Positions 43,421-54,706 of a DNA stretch of 64,000 nucleotides are shown here, one piece after another. Position numbers and translations under genes: made by a program. Location of the stretch: assembly GCA_930367215.1 (NCBI GenBank), contig OV884060.1:208137253-208201252 (forward strand), written 5' to 3'. Position 1 is the stretch's first letter. Each line of letters opens with the position of its first letter. The notes beneath the pieces are model-generated. The model searched no databases, had not been told where the DNA came from, and was given only the letters and a program-made list of their open reading frames with translations. This stretch comes from Pollenia angustigena (taxonomy: Eukaryota > Arthropoda > Insecta > Diptera > Polleniidae).

Positions 43421-44224
43421 TTAAAGTAAAATAATTTAAACTTGTGAAATTGTTGTTGGAAATTTTCAAAATCAATTAAAACATTGTTTGAAACGGCAAG
43501 TTTTTTGATAATTTTTTTAATTAAAAATATCAGATATTAAATTTTTAAAATTTTTGGTAATCAATATAATCATTTTGGTAACAGTTGCAAAATCAACAAA
43601 TGGGGTGCTTGATTATAAAATATTTTTAATTTTTCTCTGTGTGGCGAAAAGAAGTGACTTTTACTGAAAAATTGCCTTTTTGGTTTATAAGTCGTGATGA
43701 AAAAGTGACTTCTTGTTAGGAAAGTTTTGAAAATACTACATTTTTGTAAAAGATGAAAGTGTAACTGTAAACGAAAAAGTTTACTTTTAATAAATTAATT
43801 CTGATTAAAAAAGGTAATTTTTAAACAAAAAAAAAAAAAAAAATCCTGAAGTATGAAAATCAAACAAAGATTACACTGCGGAACATTGTTTTTAAATATG
43901 CCCTGTAGTTTCAGACATATCGTTGAATTTTTGAAGAAAAAACAAGAAAATTTTGAAAAAAAATCCATTTTTTGTTATTTAAAAATTCATAAAAAATAAA
44001 AACGAGACAAAAATCACAGTTTTGGTCTAAACACATTTTTGAATTTATTCACAATTTACTGCGAAAACTGAATATCGATTTTCATACAAAATTAATTAAT
44101 AATATAGAAAACAAAACTTTTCCTAGCATTTTTTTTTCGATTGAAAGCATTTGGGTAGCTCTATGTTTAGTGCAAAAGATGGATTTCATCTAGTTTAAGT
44201 TTTCATAATGATGGTTGTATACCC
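43421..44224. other. AT-rich spacer, no gene
   Basis: Long A/T runs; nothing recognised. Confidence 0.35.
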
Positions 44225-44799
44225 GTTTTAGAGCTTTTTATGAATTTTGGCGTCGATTTGTAAGTGCATATTTTTGCATATTTTACCGCTTGCAGCATTT
44301 TTTGGCATATTTTAGTTAAAAGAGCCTTTTTGCAGCATTTTTAGGTTTATAGCGCATATATTGCCTTTTTAATGCATATTTTGATACATATTCAATTTTT
44401 TTAGATGCCTTCAATAGCTTTTGCAGCAAATCTGTTACATCAATTTCGACATCTACATTTAATTTTTACTCTAAAATTGTAAGACAAAGCAGGTTGACAT
44501 TAAGCATAAATGTTATGCGATTTGTATCTAGACCAATCTTTTAGAATTCCGATCGACTCAGAATCACTTTTTAAAGTGATCTTACGATGTCCATCCATCC
44601 GCCTGGCTGGTTGTCTGTCCATTTTAGCCTTGTGCGCAGAGTACAAGTTCCAATTTTGTAGATAATTTTATCAAATATGGACGAAGTCTATGCAAATGGT
44701 GAGAATCGGTCTATAATTTCATATCCAAATTAAACTCTTTATGTCCGCAAGCTATCTAATTACGATGGTATTTAAATTAAATATTTTACCAAATAGAAA

Positions 44800-45060
44800 C
44801 TGGAAATTATTTCCTTCCGAAGGTTACTTTATATTATATTCAACATTTTTTATTTTTTGAATTTATTCTATGAGCTAAATTTCAGTTACGTATTTTATAA
44901 AGCTTTTTTGTAATAGTCCTATTCCTTCAATTATTCAGAAATGACTTAATACACTACCAGACTTTTATATTGTAAGTCATTTCTCAAAGCTTTATAAAAT
45001 ACATAACTGAAATTTAGCTCATAGAATAAATTGGAAAAATAAAAAATGTTAAATATTTTA
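44800..45060. repeat. Inverted repeat around CATAACTGAAATTTAGCTCA
   Basis: GAATTTATTCTATGAGCTAA (44858) and its inverse (45012-45032), with TATTTTATAAAGCTTT / AAAGCTTTATAAAATA, form a stem with a ~100 bp loop. A single arm recurs at 42695-42740. Confidence 0.6.
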
Positions 45061-45120
45061 CTTTAAATTAAATTATTTTCGAATCGGTTCACATTAGCTC
45101 AAAGCTCCCCCATCCTTAAC

Positions 45121-45478
45121 TACCCAGTAAAAACGTCGCCTACAAAATAATGTGTTGAGTAATCAGAAAAACATAAGAGCACTACTTACAATTCTACTGA
45201 AAGAACCAATGAATTTTACAAGGGATGTCCCAAAATGAACGCATTAAAAAGTAAGTCATTATTTGTTTACCTGTATACATCCAGAAAAAAGTAGTTATAG
45301 AAGTTGTTGTAGATGTAGTTATAGAAGAAAGCTACAAAATAATGAGTTAAAGAAGCTATTCATTTTGAAAAAGTAGGCGAAGTTTTTACTGGGTACCCAG
45401 TAGAATTGTAAGTAGTGCTTTAAAGTTTTTCTGATTACTTAACACATTATTTTGTAGGCGAAGTTTTTACTGGGTAGA
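45121..45478. mobile_element. TIR element with CCCAGTAAAAAC ends, ~358 bp
   Basis: ACCCAGTAAAAACGTCGCCT, then ACAAAATAATGTGTTGAGTA, mirrored by TTAACACATTATTTTGTAGG and CGAAGTTTTTACTGGGTA (TIR ~40 bp). Another GTTTTTACTGGGTACCCAGT junction at 45392-45409 suggests two elements or a rearranged copy. The GCTGGG variant of this end occurs near 55867-55885. Confidence 0.7.
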
Positions 45479-45792
45479 CTAGAATTCCTTTTAAATGTTA
45501 ACATTTGTTAACAATTTAGCGACCGTTCCTAAAATCCCTTTAAGACAAAAACCCATATGGATGTTAATATCTAGATAATATTCGGCGCAAACATCTCTTA
45601 TATGAATTTTATAATTTTTTAGGTTTTTTTTTTAAATTTTGTTATTAAATTGTTGAATATTGTGTCTTGAAATGAGCAATTTTTAATTTTTAGGGCATAT
45701 TTTTAACATTTTTCAGGGCATATTTTCCAGTTTTTATTGCATATTTAATGCGCATAAAACGTGTTTTTTAGAGCATATTTCTGGTTTCCCTG

Positions 45793-46317
45793 GTTAAAAA
45801 CATGTGGTCACGAACGTACGCAAAATAGAAGTCAACGTTGGCTGACTGTAGTGAAATGCAAAAATCTGCGGAATGGAAAGGAATATTCAAAAGTGATAAA
45901 TTTATTTTAAAAGTGTATTAATGTAGGTCTCCATCCAGTATTTACAAAATAAAATATCTCTCTCTTGGTTTTTGTTTAATTGTCTCATGTACCGGCCGCG
46001 AACGTACGATGTCTTCAAATTTTCTTAACAAAAAAACTTAATACTCCTTTTGCAATTGATTGTAATGGAGAGATTATGTAGAAAGAGTGTAAACATAACA
46101 TATTTCTTGCATGTAAAATAAGTATATAAAAATGTCTTTAGAAGTAGAAAATACAGAAAAACATAAAGTGTTCCAGTTTCCAGCCCAATTTCCTGAAGTA
46201 AACCATTCTTTTATAAGAACAAAAACTTTTTTATAATAATAAACAATAAAAAGCGATGATAATCAACATTTTATTTTTTCATCCTGGTAGACCATTCTGG
46301 GGAAATGCCCATATCGA
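45793..46317. other. AT-rich spacer, no gene
   Basis: No recognised feature. Confidence 0.35.
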
Positions 46318-46568
46318 GCCCTAACCGCAAAAATAACGTTAGCGACATGATTTTCAATTTTCGTTTTTTATAATAAATTACTTTATTGGCAACACTTGCA
46401 CCATCTCCTAAAATGTAATGGTCACATAAGGTACCGTTACGATTTTATAGCAAAAACAATTTTAATGTAAGTGACAAATTTCATATAAAATTTATATGAA
46501 CTAAAATAAAAAAGCTCTCTCCTGTAAAATTTGATTTTTGGCGCTTACGTTATTTTCGCGGTTAGGGG
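46318..46568. mobile_element. Family G MITE, complete copy, ~251 bp
   Basis: CCCTAACCGCAAAAATAACG .. CGTTATTTTCGCGGTTAGGG, with flanks ATATCGAG and GTCGATAT. Same interior as 35866-36360 without its nested element. Confidence 0.8.
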
Positions 46569-47270
46569 TCGATATGTGTACGTCATGAACGTTTTTTCCT
46601 TTTTGTATGGAAATCGATATGAATATGGCCAACCGTTTTCAAGTTATTCCAATATATGTAGTGAAAGTGCCTTCATTTTGGACATGACGGTATATCTCCA
46701 AAACTAGAGCTGGTAGAGAAAAATGGAGATTAGATTTGGAATCAGCGACCTCAAAAATTTGCAATCAAATTCCAGACCGCACAAAAAAAGTTCAAATTTG
46801 TTCCCTTGTGTAATCAATATACATTACGAAGAACAAAAATATCGTACACGCAATATTTTTGTCGTGCCAAATGAAAAGAATTACAAAAAAAAAAATTTGT
46901 CAAAAAAATAAATTTAATTTTCAAGAGAATCGGTTAATTAATAAAGATGGTATAGGAGGGGGAGCTTTCAGCCGTTTTGCCCTTTTTTATGCCCTAAATG
47001 TTGAAGTTTCCAAAAAAAATTTATATCTTTAGTACCTTTCAGATACATGTGTCTGCATGCAAAATTTTAAGAAACCCGGTTGATTATTAAGAAATATATA
47101 AGAAGGAGCTTTCACCCCTCTTGCCCTATTTCACGCCCTAAATAATAAAAATTATAGGCTTTAGTTTTCTTTCAGATGGTACACTATTTGCTTGCCAAAT
47201 TTCAAGAAAATCGGTTGATTAGAAGAAGATATAGGGAGGGGGAGCTTTCACCTGCCACAAGCTCTGTCAT
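46569..47270 (+). repeat. Family L repeat with ~136-144 bp internal units, copy 1
   Basis: GGAGCTTTCA recurs at 46961, 47105 and 47241, each after a TCGGTTGATTA/TCGGTTAATTA block and before TTTTGCCCT..GCCCTAAAT. Upstream are CCAAAACTAGAGCTGGTAGA and ATCGTACACGCAATATTTTT. The inverse copy is 49740-50600. Unclassified; structure resembles non-autonomous elements with internal satellites. Confidence 0.7.
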
Positions 47271-47277
47271 TATTTTG

Positions 47278-48761
47278 CAGTGTTGCCAAAACTTGGTGAC
47301 CAAAAATGGATAAATTTGCGGAAAAATAGCTAAAAAAAAATGTCTGAAACCTTTTTTTTTAATAAAAACACTTTAAAATTCAATGCTAAAGTAAAAATAA
47401 TGCATTAAAAATTGTTAACAATGAAATTGAAAATTCAGATCAATTTGTTAAATAAGAATTATTTAAATATTTAAGCATTACAAAAATTAAATCGTCGATA
47501 TAGGCCCAAATACACTTGTCAAATGCTTGTCCAGCCGGCGAATTCATAATGTACGTGTGCTTGACGTAATATTCGCCGTCATATCTAAATTTTTTGATTT
47601 TCCATCCAGCATCGTCGGTGTGACACATACAAACACATTTTCACTAATACTACCACAATGCTTGATGAGCATTTTGAACAATGTATTTGGGCCTTAAGTT
47701 TGATGTGGTTATTGTACATCTCATAGGCATCACTTGTGCCTCTATTACTTTCAAAAATATTTTGAAGGTAAATCATAATCATGACAACATAAAATTAAGC
47801 TTCGAACGAAGCAGGTTTGTAAGGGAGAAACATAAAAGTTTCGATTACTATTGCGCTTCCGGAAGACATGAATTTTATATTGCGAGTTCCCACTTTGAAT
47901 CAATACATTTTTGACACATAAAGCGCTTTGTTCAGCGCATATAAAAATTGTTGGATGTAACGATCAGCTTCATACACAGAATGTTTTGATACAGTTATTT
48001 TAAGTGTTCTCCCTTACAAACCTGCTTCGTAGTAAGGGAATGCCGTAGCACTTGAAATGGTTTTTTTTTATAAAAGTTGTTGTTGTTCACTTACTTTACT
48101 GCATTTCTGTATGTCTTATTGCGTAGCGCATAATTGTGCGCTTATTTTTTTAAATGTACCTTTGTGCATCACAAAATGATAAAATTTTTTTATTGGGAAT
48201 CTACAAATAAATATTTTATTATGGTAAAGATATTTACCTTATTGATAAAATCAAAATAATGGTTGCTAATTTACTTTTAACGAATTTTACTTGGCTAAAT
48301 ACCTTAATTACTTCAGCATTAGAGAATGGAAGTGAGAACAACTTTATAGTAAATTCTGAAATTTCTTAAAATTGTTTGTTGCGGCCTGCATCCCCATATT
48401 GAAATACTTCCGGCCAGAAAGAAACAGTGTTGTTTGTGTTGATCCATTTTAAAAATTAACCATTGGAATACTGTTCATTTATTTTTAAAGATGTTTCATC
48501 ATCATCGTTTATAGCGATTTTCAATATTTGTAAAAGTTGTGATGTAAATTAAATGCGTTTAAACTGTTAAAAATTTTTATTTTTCTTTTAGCAATTTCAT
48601 AAAATTTTATTAGAACATAAAGATTTTTACTTTAAAAGAAAAACGGCAAAAAAATTTGTATGGCTAAACAAGTTGAAAAATGGCTAAGCTCATTTTTTAA
48701 TGGCTAAACAAGGTGAAAAATGGCTAAGTCTAGCCACTAAATGGCTAAATTGGCAACACTG
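47278..48761. mobile_element. hAT-like element with CAGTGTTGCCA ends, ~1.48 kb
   Basis: CAGTGTTGCCAAAAC at the left and ATTGGCAACACTG at the right. Flanking octamers TTATTTTG and TTGTCTTG agree at 6 of 8. GCTAAA-rich sub-repeats (AAATGGCTAAGC) lie near the right end. A family K repeat (47798-48172) is nested. Two overlapping minus frames (47440-47782) encode HRRCW and KIKKFRYDGEYYVKHTYI-like peptides that I do not recognise; they may be worn transposase. Confidence 0.6.
47798..48172. mobile_element. Family K repeat, copy 1
   Basis: AAGCTTCGAACGAAGCAGGT, then TTGTAAGGGAGAA, is mirrored by TTCTCCCTTACAAACCTGCT at about 48008-48027. The unit continues to GTCTTATTGCGTAGCGCATA and TTTTTAAATGT. 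The copy at 55058-55433 matches throughout. Confidence 0.75.
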
Positions 48762-49448
48762 TTGTCTTGTAACAAAAAAATATATTTAACTTTTTGCACG
48801 AAATTTTTAATTTGCCGAAGAACAACAAATATTCAATGAGTAACAAACAGCTTCAGCTAGTTTTATATTCAAAGTCGACTTCAACGTCAAAAGTATAGTT
48901 TAACTTTCTTTGAAAAGCCTAAAGTGAACAAACTCGACTTTAGTTTTTTTAAAGAACATATAATTTTTTGACTTTTTAATTAAATTTTTTTTTAATTGAA
49001 AACTTATTTTAATAATGCTTTACTTTTTTTAAATATTTTACTTGTTTGTGGAAAAAAAAACAATTGATTCTTTGACGAAGAAGTGAGCTTTTAATGAAAA
49101 TAAATATTCATTTATTAATTTTGGGCGCCCTATGCTCCAGTGGGAGTTAGAGGAATATATATATGTATATATCTATTATATAAAAAGAAGTGTACACGTT
49201 GATGGCACCACTAACTGCAAAAACCGGTCGACCGATTTAAACCAAAATATAATGGCGTTTTCTTTTCTGAGTAAAATTCTGCATTCATTACGCCTTTTAC
49301 ATTTTTTATGTTCTTTTCTGAAAAACATGTGTTATTTTAAAAGTGTAAAGTGTTCTTTTCTGACTATGTTCCTTTTAAAATTAAAAAAAAATGCTACATG
49401 TTCAACACTCATTTTAAATAAAGGGGGCATGAGTGCAGCACTAGATCC
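48762..49448. other. AT-rich spacer, no gene
   Basis: A 154-codon frame covers 49132-49596, but its sequence is compositionally biased, shows no domain and runs through a MITE. Confidence 0.35.
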
Positions 49449-49578
49449 AGGCGAATTCAGTACAAGGTGGTGGCAAGTTTCAAGCCGTAAACACAAACAA
49501 TGCAATACAAAAAACATTGTTGTTTCTGTTGGCTTGGGATTGTTGTATACAACTATAGTCTTGCCACCACCTGTAATT
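49449..49578. mobile_element. Small TIR element, ~130 bp
   Basis: GGCGAATTCAGTACAAGGTG, GTGGCAAG is mirrored by CTTGCCACCACCTGTAATTG and AATTTACC. Non-coding. Confidence 0.6.
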
Positions 49579-49739
49579 GAATTTACCTTGCGCTAATTGT
49601 ACTTTATTGTTTAATGGCGAAATTTGTGTTCTTTTGTTAACGTAAAATATGAAGCACTTCTTAACAATTAGGGGAGCATTTAAAAATGTTACCAAATCAC
49701 ATGTAACACTTATGCAACACTTTTTTTTAGAAAAAAAAA

Positions 49740-50600
49740 CGCCATTAGTGTAGTTTGGGGAAAGTCTGTAGATGGGTTATGTGAAGTTTGCACGAAATCG
49801 GCCCAGTGGTTCCGGAGATATGGCATTTAGATTTTCCTATATATTCCCATACAAATATCAACAAAATGCCCTCCATTTTCCATATTATGATTTTTTACCA
49901 TGTGCGTAATGCCTTATGTGTACAATGACATTCGGAATAGATCTTAATGTATATTTCATATCGCTAGAGGGCGCAAAATAGGGCAAAAGCTGCCCTTCCA
50001 ATATCTACCTAACTAATCAAACGATTTTCTTAAAATTTTGCAGGCAAATGGTGTAAATCTGGATGGAACTATAGCCTATAATTTTTATTATTCAGTAGAG
50101 GGGTAAACGCTCCCCCTCCCTATATCATCTTAACTAATCAACCGGCTTTCTTAAAATTTAGTATGCTGACACTGTAACATCTAAAGGAACTTTAAGAAAT
50201 ACATTTTTGGAAATTCCAACATTTAGGGCATAAAATAGGGCAAAAGGGCATAAAGCTCCCTCTACCTATGTCTTCTTAATTAATTATCCGATGATAGGTT
50301 CAAGTCTTGAAGGAACTAAATGCTATAAGTTTTAACACTTACGGCGTTAAATTAAGCAAAAAGGGTAAAAGCATCCCCCTCCTATGCCTTCTAAATTAAT
50401 CAACCAATTCTTTTGAAAAGTTTATGTATTTTTTTTTTTAATTTTTCTCCGGTTATTCTACTTTGGCTTTGCAATGGTGCACTATTGGTCATTAAAAAAT
50501 GTCTGTTTACGGTGTAGATTTGGGCAAGCCATCGAGCTTATTTGTGTTGGCTAAAGTCGGACTGACAAAAAATAGCGTACACGCAATTGCTCTTCGTATT
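49740..50600 (-). repeat. Family L repeat, copy 2 (inverted)
   Basis: GCTGCCCTTCC, CGCTCCCCCTCCC, GCTCCCTCTACC and GCATCCCCCTCC at 49987, 50107, 50253 and 50371 are the inverse of the GGAGCTTTCA units; GTACACGCAATTGC near 50577 matches 46853. Spacing 118-146 bp. Confidence 0.7.
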
Positions 50601-50902
50601 AAAAATTGATTATCTCTGTTTAATTTATACTGATACTTCAGGATTAAAAATGTATCACTTTTTTATGTTTAACTTTGGAATATGTAATGAACATAAATAA
50701 AGAAATAAATGACTATTGGTTTTTTCATCGCCGATCACGGTATAAAGCGCTTTATTCCTCTTTCGTTCACTAGAAATAAGTTATTTTGCAAAACAACGTT
50801 TGCCGGGACAGATGAACAATTTCTTATCAAAATTATTCTATGAAAAGTTAAAAAAGTTAAATATAAATGTATATTTTTGGTACAAAAGGAATTTTTTCTT
50901 TT
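50601..50902. other. AT-rich spacer
   Basis: No feature recognised. Confidence 0.3.
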
Positions 50903-51669
50903 AAAGGGTGGTCCAACCATAAAGCACGATGTTAATTGTAAGTTACACCTTAACGCCAAGTTTTTTGCCCAACTTAATTTGACATTTCTTTGTTTCAGTG
51001 TTTGACAAATTCAACCATGGAGAGGTACACAATCGAGCAGTTTTGAGTAGCGTTTAGATTGTTGAAGTCTTTTACGAAAATGGGCGTTCAAATAAAAATG
51101 CTCTTCGTGATTTTTTGGTCACCTCAGTGGATTCGTTAACAAGAAGAATTGCCGCATTTGAGCAAATGAGAGTCCACGGGTGATTGTTGAAATGCCGATG
51201 CATCCACAAAAAGTGACTGTTTGGTGCGTCTTATGGGCTGGCGGCGTCATCGGGCCGTACTTCTTATGCCAAGCAGTTTCCGTAAATGGTGTTCACTATC
51301 GGGAGATGATACGTACTTCTTGTGGCCAGAAATTAAGGATATGGACCAGGGGACGATATGGGGTTCCAACAGGATAGTGCCACTTGCCACACAGCCAAGG
51401 AAACAATGGCTATTTTGCGGGAGAAATTCAATGATTTGACACCGTTAAACTTCTTTCTTTGGATATATTTTAAAGAAAAAATGTACGTCAATAAGCTAAA
51501 AACAATTAAAGAGCTAAAGGATGAGATAAAACGCCACATCAACGACATTAAACTTCAATTATGTCTCAGAGTCATGGAAAATATGGACCATCGGATAGTG
51601 ATAATTCGCTGAAAATTTTTTGTTTTATTTGCAATTAACATCGTGCGTTTTGGTTGGACCACCCTTTTT
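50903..51669 (+). mobile_element. Mariner-like deletion derivative, 767 bp, both TIRs
   Basis: AAAGGGTGGTCCAACCATAA at the left matches the inverse of the right end TTTTGGTTGGACCACCCTTT. Over about 37 bp the TIRs agree nearly perfectly (GCACGATGTTAATTG inner side). The left flank and first codons parallel the 62896 element (CGCCAAGTTTTTTGCC versus CGCCAAGTTTTTTTCC), so both belong to one subfamily. Confidence 0.88.
51016..51612 (+). pseudogene. Mariner-like (DD41D-type) transposase remnant
   Basis: MERYTIEQF starts at 51016, then a stop; ENGRSNKNALRDFLV and a jump to RVIVEMPMHPQKVTVWC (51184-51225) show that the segment with the first catalytic Asp is deleted. Frames shift again; GFQQDSATCHTAKETMAILR keeps the second Asp, but the text then jumps from EKFN to DLTPLNFFLWIYFKEKMYVN, deleting ~20 residues and replacing the third Asp by Asn. 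The end LRVMENMDHRIVIIR-stop gives the C-terminus missing from the 63 kb copy. Inactive, but its TIRs could still serve as substrate for an active relative. Confidence 0.85.
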
Positions 51670-51806
51670 AATAAAGTCTATTTTGAGATAAAGTTTTTTA
51701 ACGTATTCATTTTGAGTCTTTAACTCTTAATTCAATTTGGCAAAGAAAGAGAATATCATCGGTAAATTCGTCACTATCATTTCTTCTTAAATAATTTATC
51801 GAGCTT

Positions 51807-51932
51807 AAGGACACTTCGGTTTTTATATAAATAAAATGTTGGAAATCTTCTTCAGGATTTTCGTTCTTGTTACCAAATAGAAAATTGTTGAATTTGAAAT
51901 ATTTTATTTATATAAAAACCGAAGTGACCTTT
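51807..51932. mobile_element. Small palindromic MITE, ~126 bp
   Basis: AAGGACACTTCGGTTTTTAT .. ATAAAAACCGAAGTGACCTT, arms ~33 bp. It lies 5 bp left of the family J element. Confidence 0.75.
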
Positions 51933-51937
51933 ACCCT

Positions 51938-52244
51938 GCGGCCACACGACCAAGTTTTTCTTGATAGTGTTTTACATATACTGCTTGCCAAAACTTACAT
52001 AAATTGAAAGCTGTGACGTAGGCTGCACTCAATTTGTAAGCAATTTACTTTCAAGATGTCATCAAGAAAACAATTTATAAAGACAAACATGCAATCAGCT
52101 GTTAAATTGAAAGTAAAATTGCCAAACAAATGCAAAGGTGAAATTGAAAGCCATCTCGTGGTCAATTTAAAAAGTGTGAGTGTGTTAGTAAAAAAAGTGA
52201 GAGTGTATTGCAAATTGAATGGAATTGAAAGGTCGTGTGGCCTC
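51938..52244. mobile_element. Family J MITE, copy 1
   Basis: GCGGCCACACGACCAAGTTT .. AAAGGTCGTGTGGCCTCC. The interior AGCCATCTCGTGGTCAATTT and AAAGTGAGAGTGTATTGC match 59150-59240 in copy 2. Confidence 0.75.
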
Positions 52245-53410
52245 CAAGTTCGATCGATTAATTATTTTAGAAGAAATAGCATTTTTTAAAGGTTAAGAAA
52301 CTAGAATAAAATTTGTCTTTATCTTAAATTGTTTTTTTAGAGAATGTTAACTTTTGGAAAAAATTATTTATATGCAAAAATTGATATTAAGAGTTTTCCT
52401 TTTTATATTTTCTTGTCTTAAAAACTTTGTAACATTCTGTCTGTAGAAAACTCCAACATAAATTGTTGGTTTGCAAAAAGAAAGAAAAAAAACAGTAACA
52501 ATACCGATGTCTTCTACTACTTAAATATACAACGCTGTTGGTAGCACAATCGAAAAGAAACAAAAAACTAGAGAAAAATGTCGCCAACAGCAATATTTTG
52601 AAGCTTTAATGCAAAAAAAAGGGAGCATTTGTGTTTTTTTTTTTTAACCCAAACACATACAACCACATATGTAGTATGTACTTGTATTGTAGTATCAATA
52701 AATAGGGAGAAACTGTTGAGAAAAAAATATGGAAAAACAAATGGATTGAAGAAAAAAAAATATAGAAAAACAAAAACTTTAAGGACACACAAAGTATTGT
52801 TGGTAACATTGGATATAAAATAAGTGTTCGTCGTGTGTGAATGCGTTTGTGTTTGAATACACTGCTGATATATGAGAGAATTTAATTTTTTTGCTATTCG
52901 AATAAAGTGAGTGTTTTTCAATGTATAGTTTGTTTTCTCTTGTTAGAATATTCCCGTTTCAGGATGGTGGGAAAAGTGGAGCTTTTCTTTTTTGTTTTTT
53001 TTTTTTTTAATGTTGCTGATGTTTTAACATTATTGTTGTTGTAAGGTGTTTGCTGGGCATGTTTTAAATTTTATCCATATCTACTTTACCATACCATACA
53101 CACATAAAACAACGACAACAGCACTTAAATATAAACATTTATACATTCACGTAACATCTAACGACACTCAAATAAACACACACACACAAACAGTTTTTGC
53201 AACAATAGAACAAACTGAATAAGAACTCGATAGAAAATACATATAGTACATTTAAAAAAACACTTACACACACGCACACACATGTACTGAAAGTAAAACA
53301 TACAATACATATTGACGGACAGACAAACGGACAGACAGACAACGCAGTAAAATAGAAAATATGTACATAAATGAAAGTAACGATGAAGAGCTTTTATTGC
53401 AATATATACA
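52245..53410. other. Unique AT-rich stretch with microsatellites
   Basis: T-runs, CACACACACA near 53177-53188 and 53269-53282, and a GACAGACAAACGGACAGACA tract at 53316-53341. Frames here (52568-52921, 53139-53439) are low-complexity products. Confidence 0.4.
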
Positions 53411-54010
53411 CCCAGTTGGCAAAATGGTCCTAGACGCAAATGTCGTCTACGATGTCCTCAGGACAATTTAGAATTTGTCGCTTATATAACATTGATGACG
53501 AAAACTTAACTAACAAAACGTGTATTTTGTCGTGTTTAAAATCGTATTTGCCTTAAATAATACTTTAATGAGGACAACATAAGCGACCATTGCATGCATG
53601 TTGTCGTGTTTCAAACCACATTGACGACAAAATGCATGCAATTGTCGGTCATCTTGCCTTCAATAAGACTTGATTGAGGACAACATAAGCGACCACTGCA
53701 TGCATGTTGTCGTGTTTAAAACCACATTGACGACAAAATGCATGCAATTGTCGGTCATCTTGTCTTCAATAAGACTTGATTGAGGACAACATAAGCGACT
53801 ACTTCATGGATTTTGTCGTGTTTCCAACCACATTGGCGACAAAATGCATGCAATTGTCGGTCATCTTGTCTTCAATAAGACTTGATTGAGGACAACATAA
53901 GCGACTACTTCATGCATTTTGTCGTGTTTAAAACCACATTGACGACAAAATGCATGCAATTGTCGGTCATCTTGTCTTCAATAAGATTTGTTTGAGGACA
54001 ACATAAGCGA
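53411..54010. repeat. 106 bp tandem repeat array
   Basis: AGGACAACATAAGCGA recurs at 53571, 53677, 53783, 53889 and 53995, an exact 106 bp period four times, after a diverged leading unit (from about 53455). Each unit holds TGCATGCATTTTGTCGTG or a variant, then ACCACATTGACGACAAAA and CAATTGTCGGTCATCTTG. The left border CCCAGTTGGCAAAATGGTCC is shared in inverse by the right edge of 54301-54706. Several unit halves are inverse of one another (GTCGTGTTT/ AACCACATTGACGAC). Confidence 0.9.
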
Positions 54011-54300
54011 AAAATAAAAGATGAAAGACAATACCTAAAATTTGCTTCAACTTTTTCTTAAAAATAACGGGGCAATAACGACAAAAGAAAGAAATCACAA
54101 ACAAAAAAACATGTAAAATTATTTAGTTGAATTTTTAAAGTGCGTGGTAAAGGTTTAGTTTTGCTCTGTTATTTTTTAACAATTGTGATTTGCTGTTTTG
54201 TTTATTTTGTTAATTAATTTGGTAAGTATAACTAAAATGTCAACAAGAGCTCAAAATTTTTATTTTTTTACTTTTTAGAAAAAATCGACACGTAATATTC
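54011..54300. other. AT-rich segment between array and palindrome
   Basis: No repeat unit or frame recognised; may be the loop of a larger foldback. Confidence 0.4.
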
Positions 54301-54706
54301 ATGCCTATTTGGCCATGTCTTGAAGACATCCTTGACGACGCGTGTACGACCATATAAAATCCTTGAGGACGCGTAGACGACCGTCCAGGCAAATCGTCGG
54401 CGACTTTTTCAAACAAATGTCCGCCAAATCGTTCACGACTAATGAGCTATATTGTCGCCCATATGGTCGTCGACGACATAATAAGCGATATTGTCGCTCA
54501 TATATCGTCAACGACAGCGTCACCCATATGATCGTCAACGACATATGAGCGATAATGTCGCTCATTAGTCGTGAACGATTTTGCGGACATTTGTGTGAAA
54601 AAGTCGTTGACGATTTGCTTGGACGGTCGCCTACGCGTCGTCAAGGATTTTATATGGTCGTACACGCGTCGTCAAGGATGTCTTCAAGACATGGCCAACT
54701 GGGCAT
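54301..54706. mobile_element. 406 bp near-perfect palindrome (foldback)
   Basis: ATGCCTATTTGGCCATGTCT .. AGACATGGCCAACTGGGCAT, arms ~195 bp with GACGCGTGTACGACCATATA, CAAATCGTCGGCGAC and ATCGTTCACGACTAATGAGC mirrored around a short centre near 54500. CGTC/GACG motifs are dense. Overlapping frames on both strands (54305-54743) are by-products of the palindrome. Confidence 0.9.

Larger units (their letters stand above)
44225..45792. mobile_element. hAT-like family H, second copy (left end lost)
   Basis: CCCGTTTTAGAGCTTTTTAT, GCATATTTT sub-repeats, AGCAGGTTGACATTAAGC, ATCCATCCGCCTGGCTGG, ACATCTCTTATATGAATTTT and right end ..TTTCTGGTTTCCCTG parallel 36571-38608. The CAGGG left end is absent. Insertions: an inverted pair around 44800-45060 and a MITE at 45121-45478. 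Confidence 0.75.

Noticed and set aside
49132..49596. 154-codon frame, the longest non-transposon frame on the plus strand
   Set aside because: No domain, biased composition, and it runs into a TIR element; no sign of splicing signals or conservation can be assessed.
53139..53439. Cysteine/valine-rich minus-strand frames suggesting a membrane protein
   Set aside because: They translate CA/GT and GACA microsatellites.
53571..54010. Regular direct repeats as a CRISPR array
   Set aside because: The whole 106 bp period is conserved with no variable spacers, no cas genes, and the context is animal nuclear DNA.
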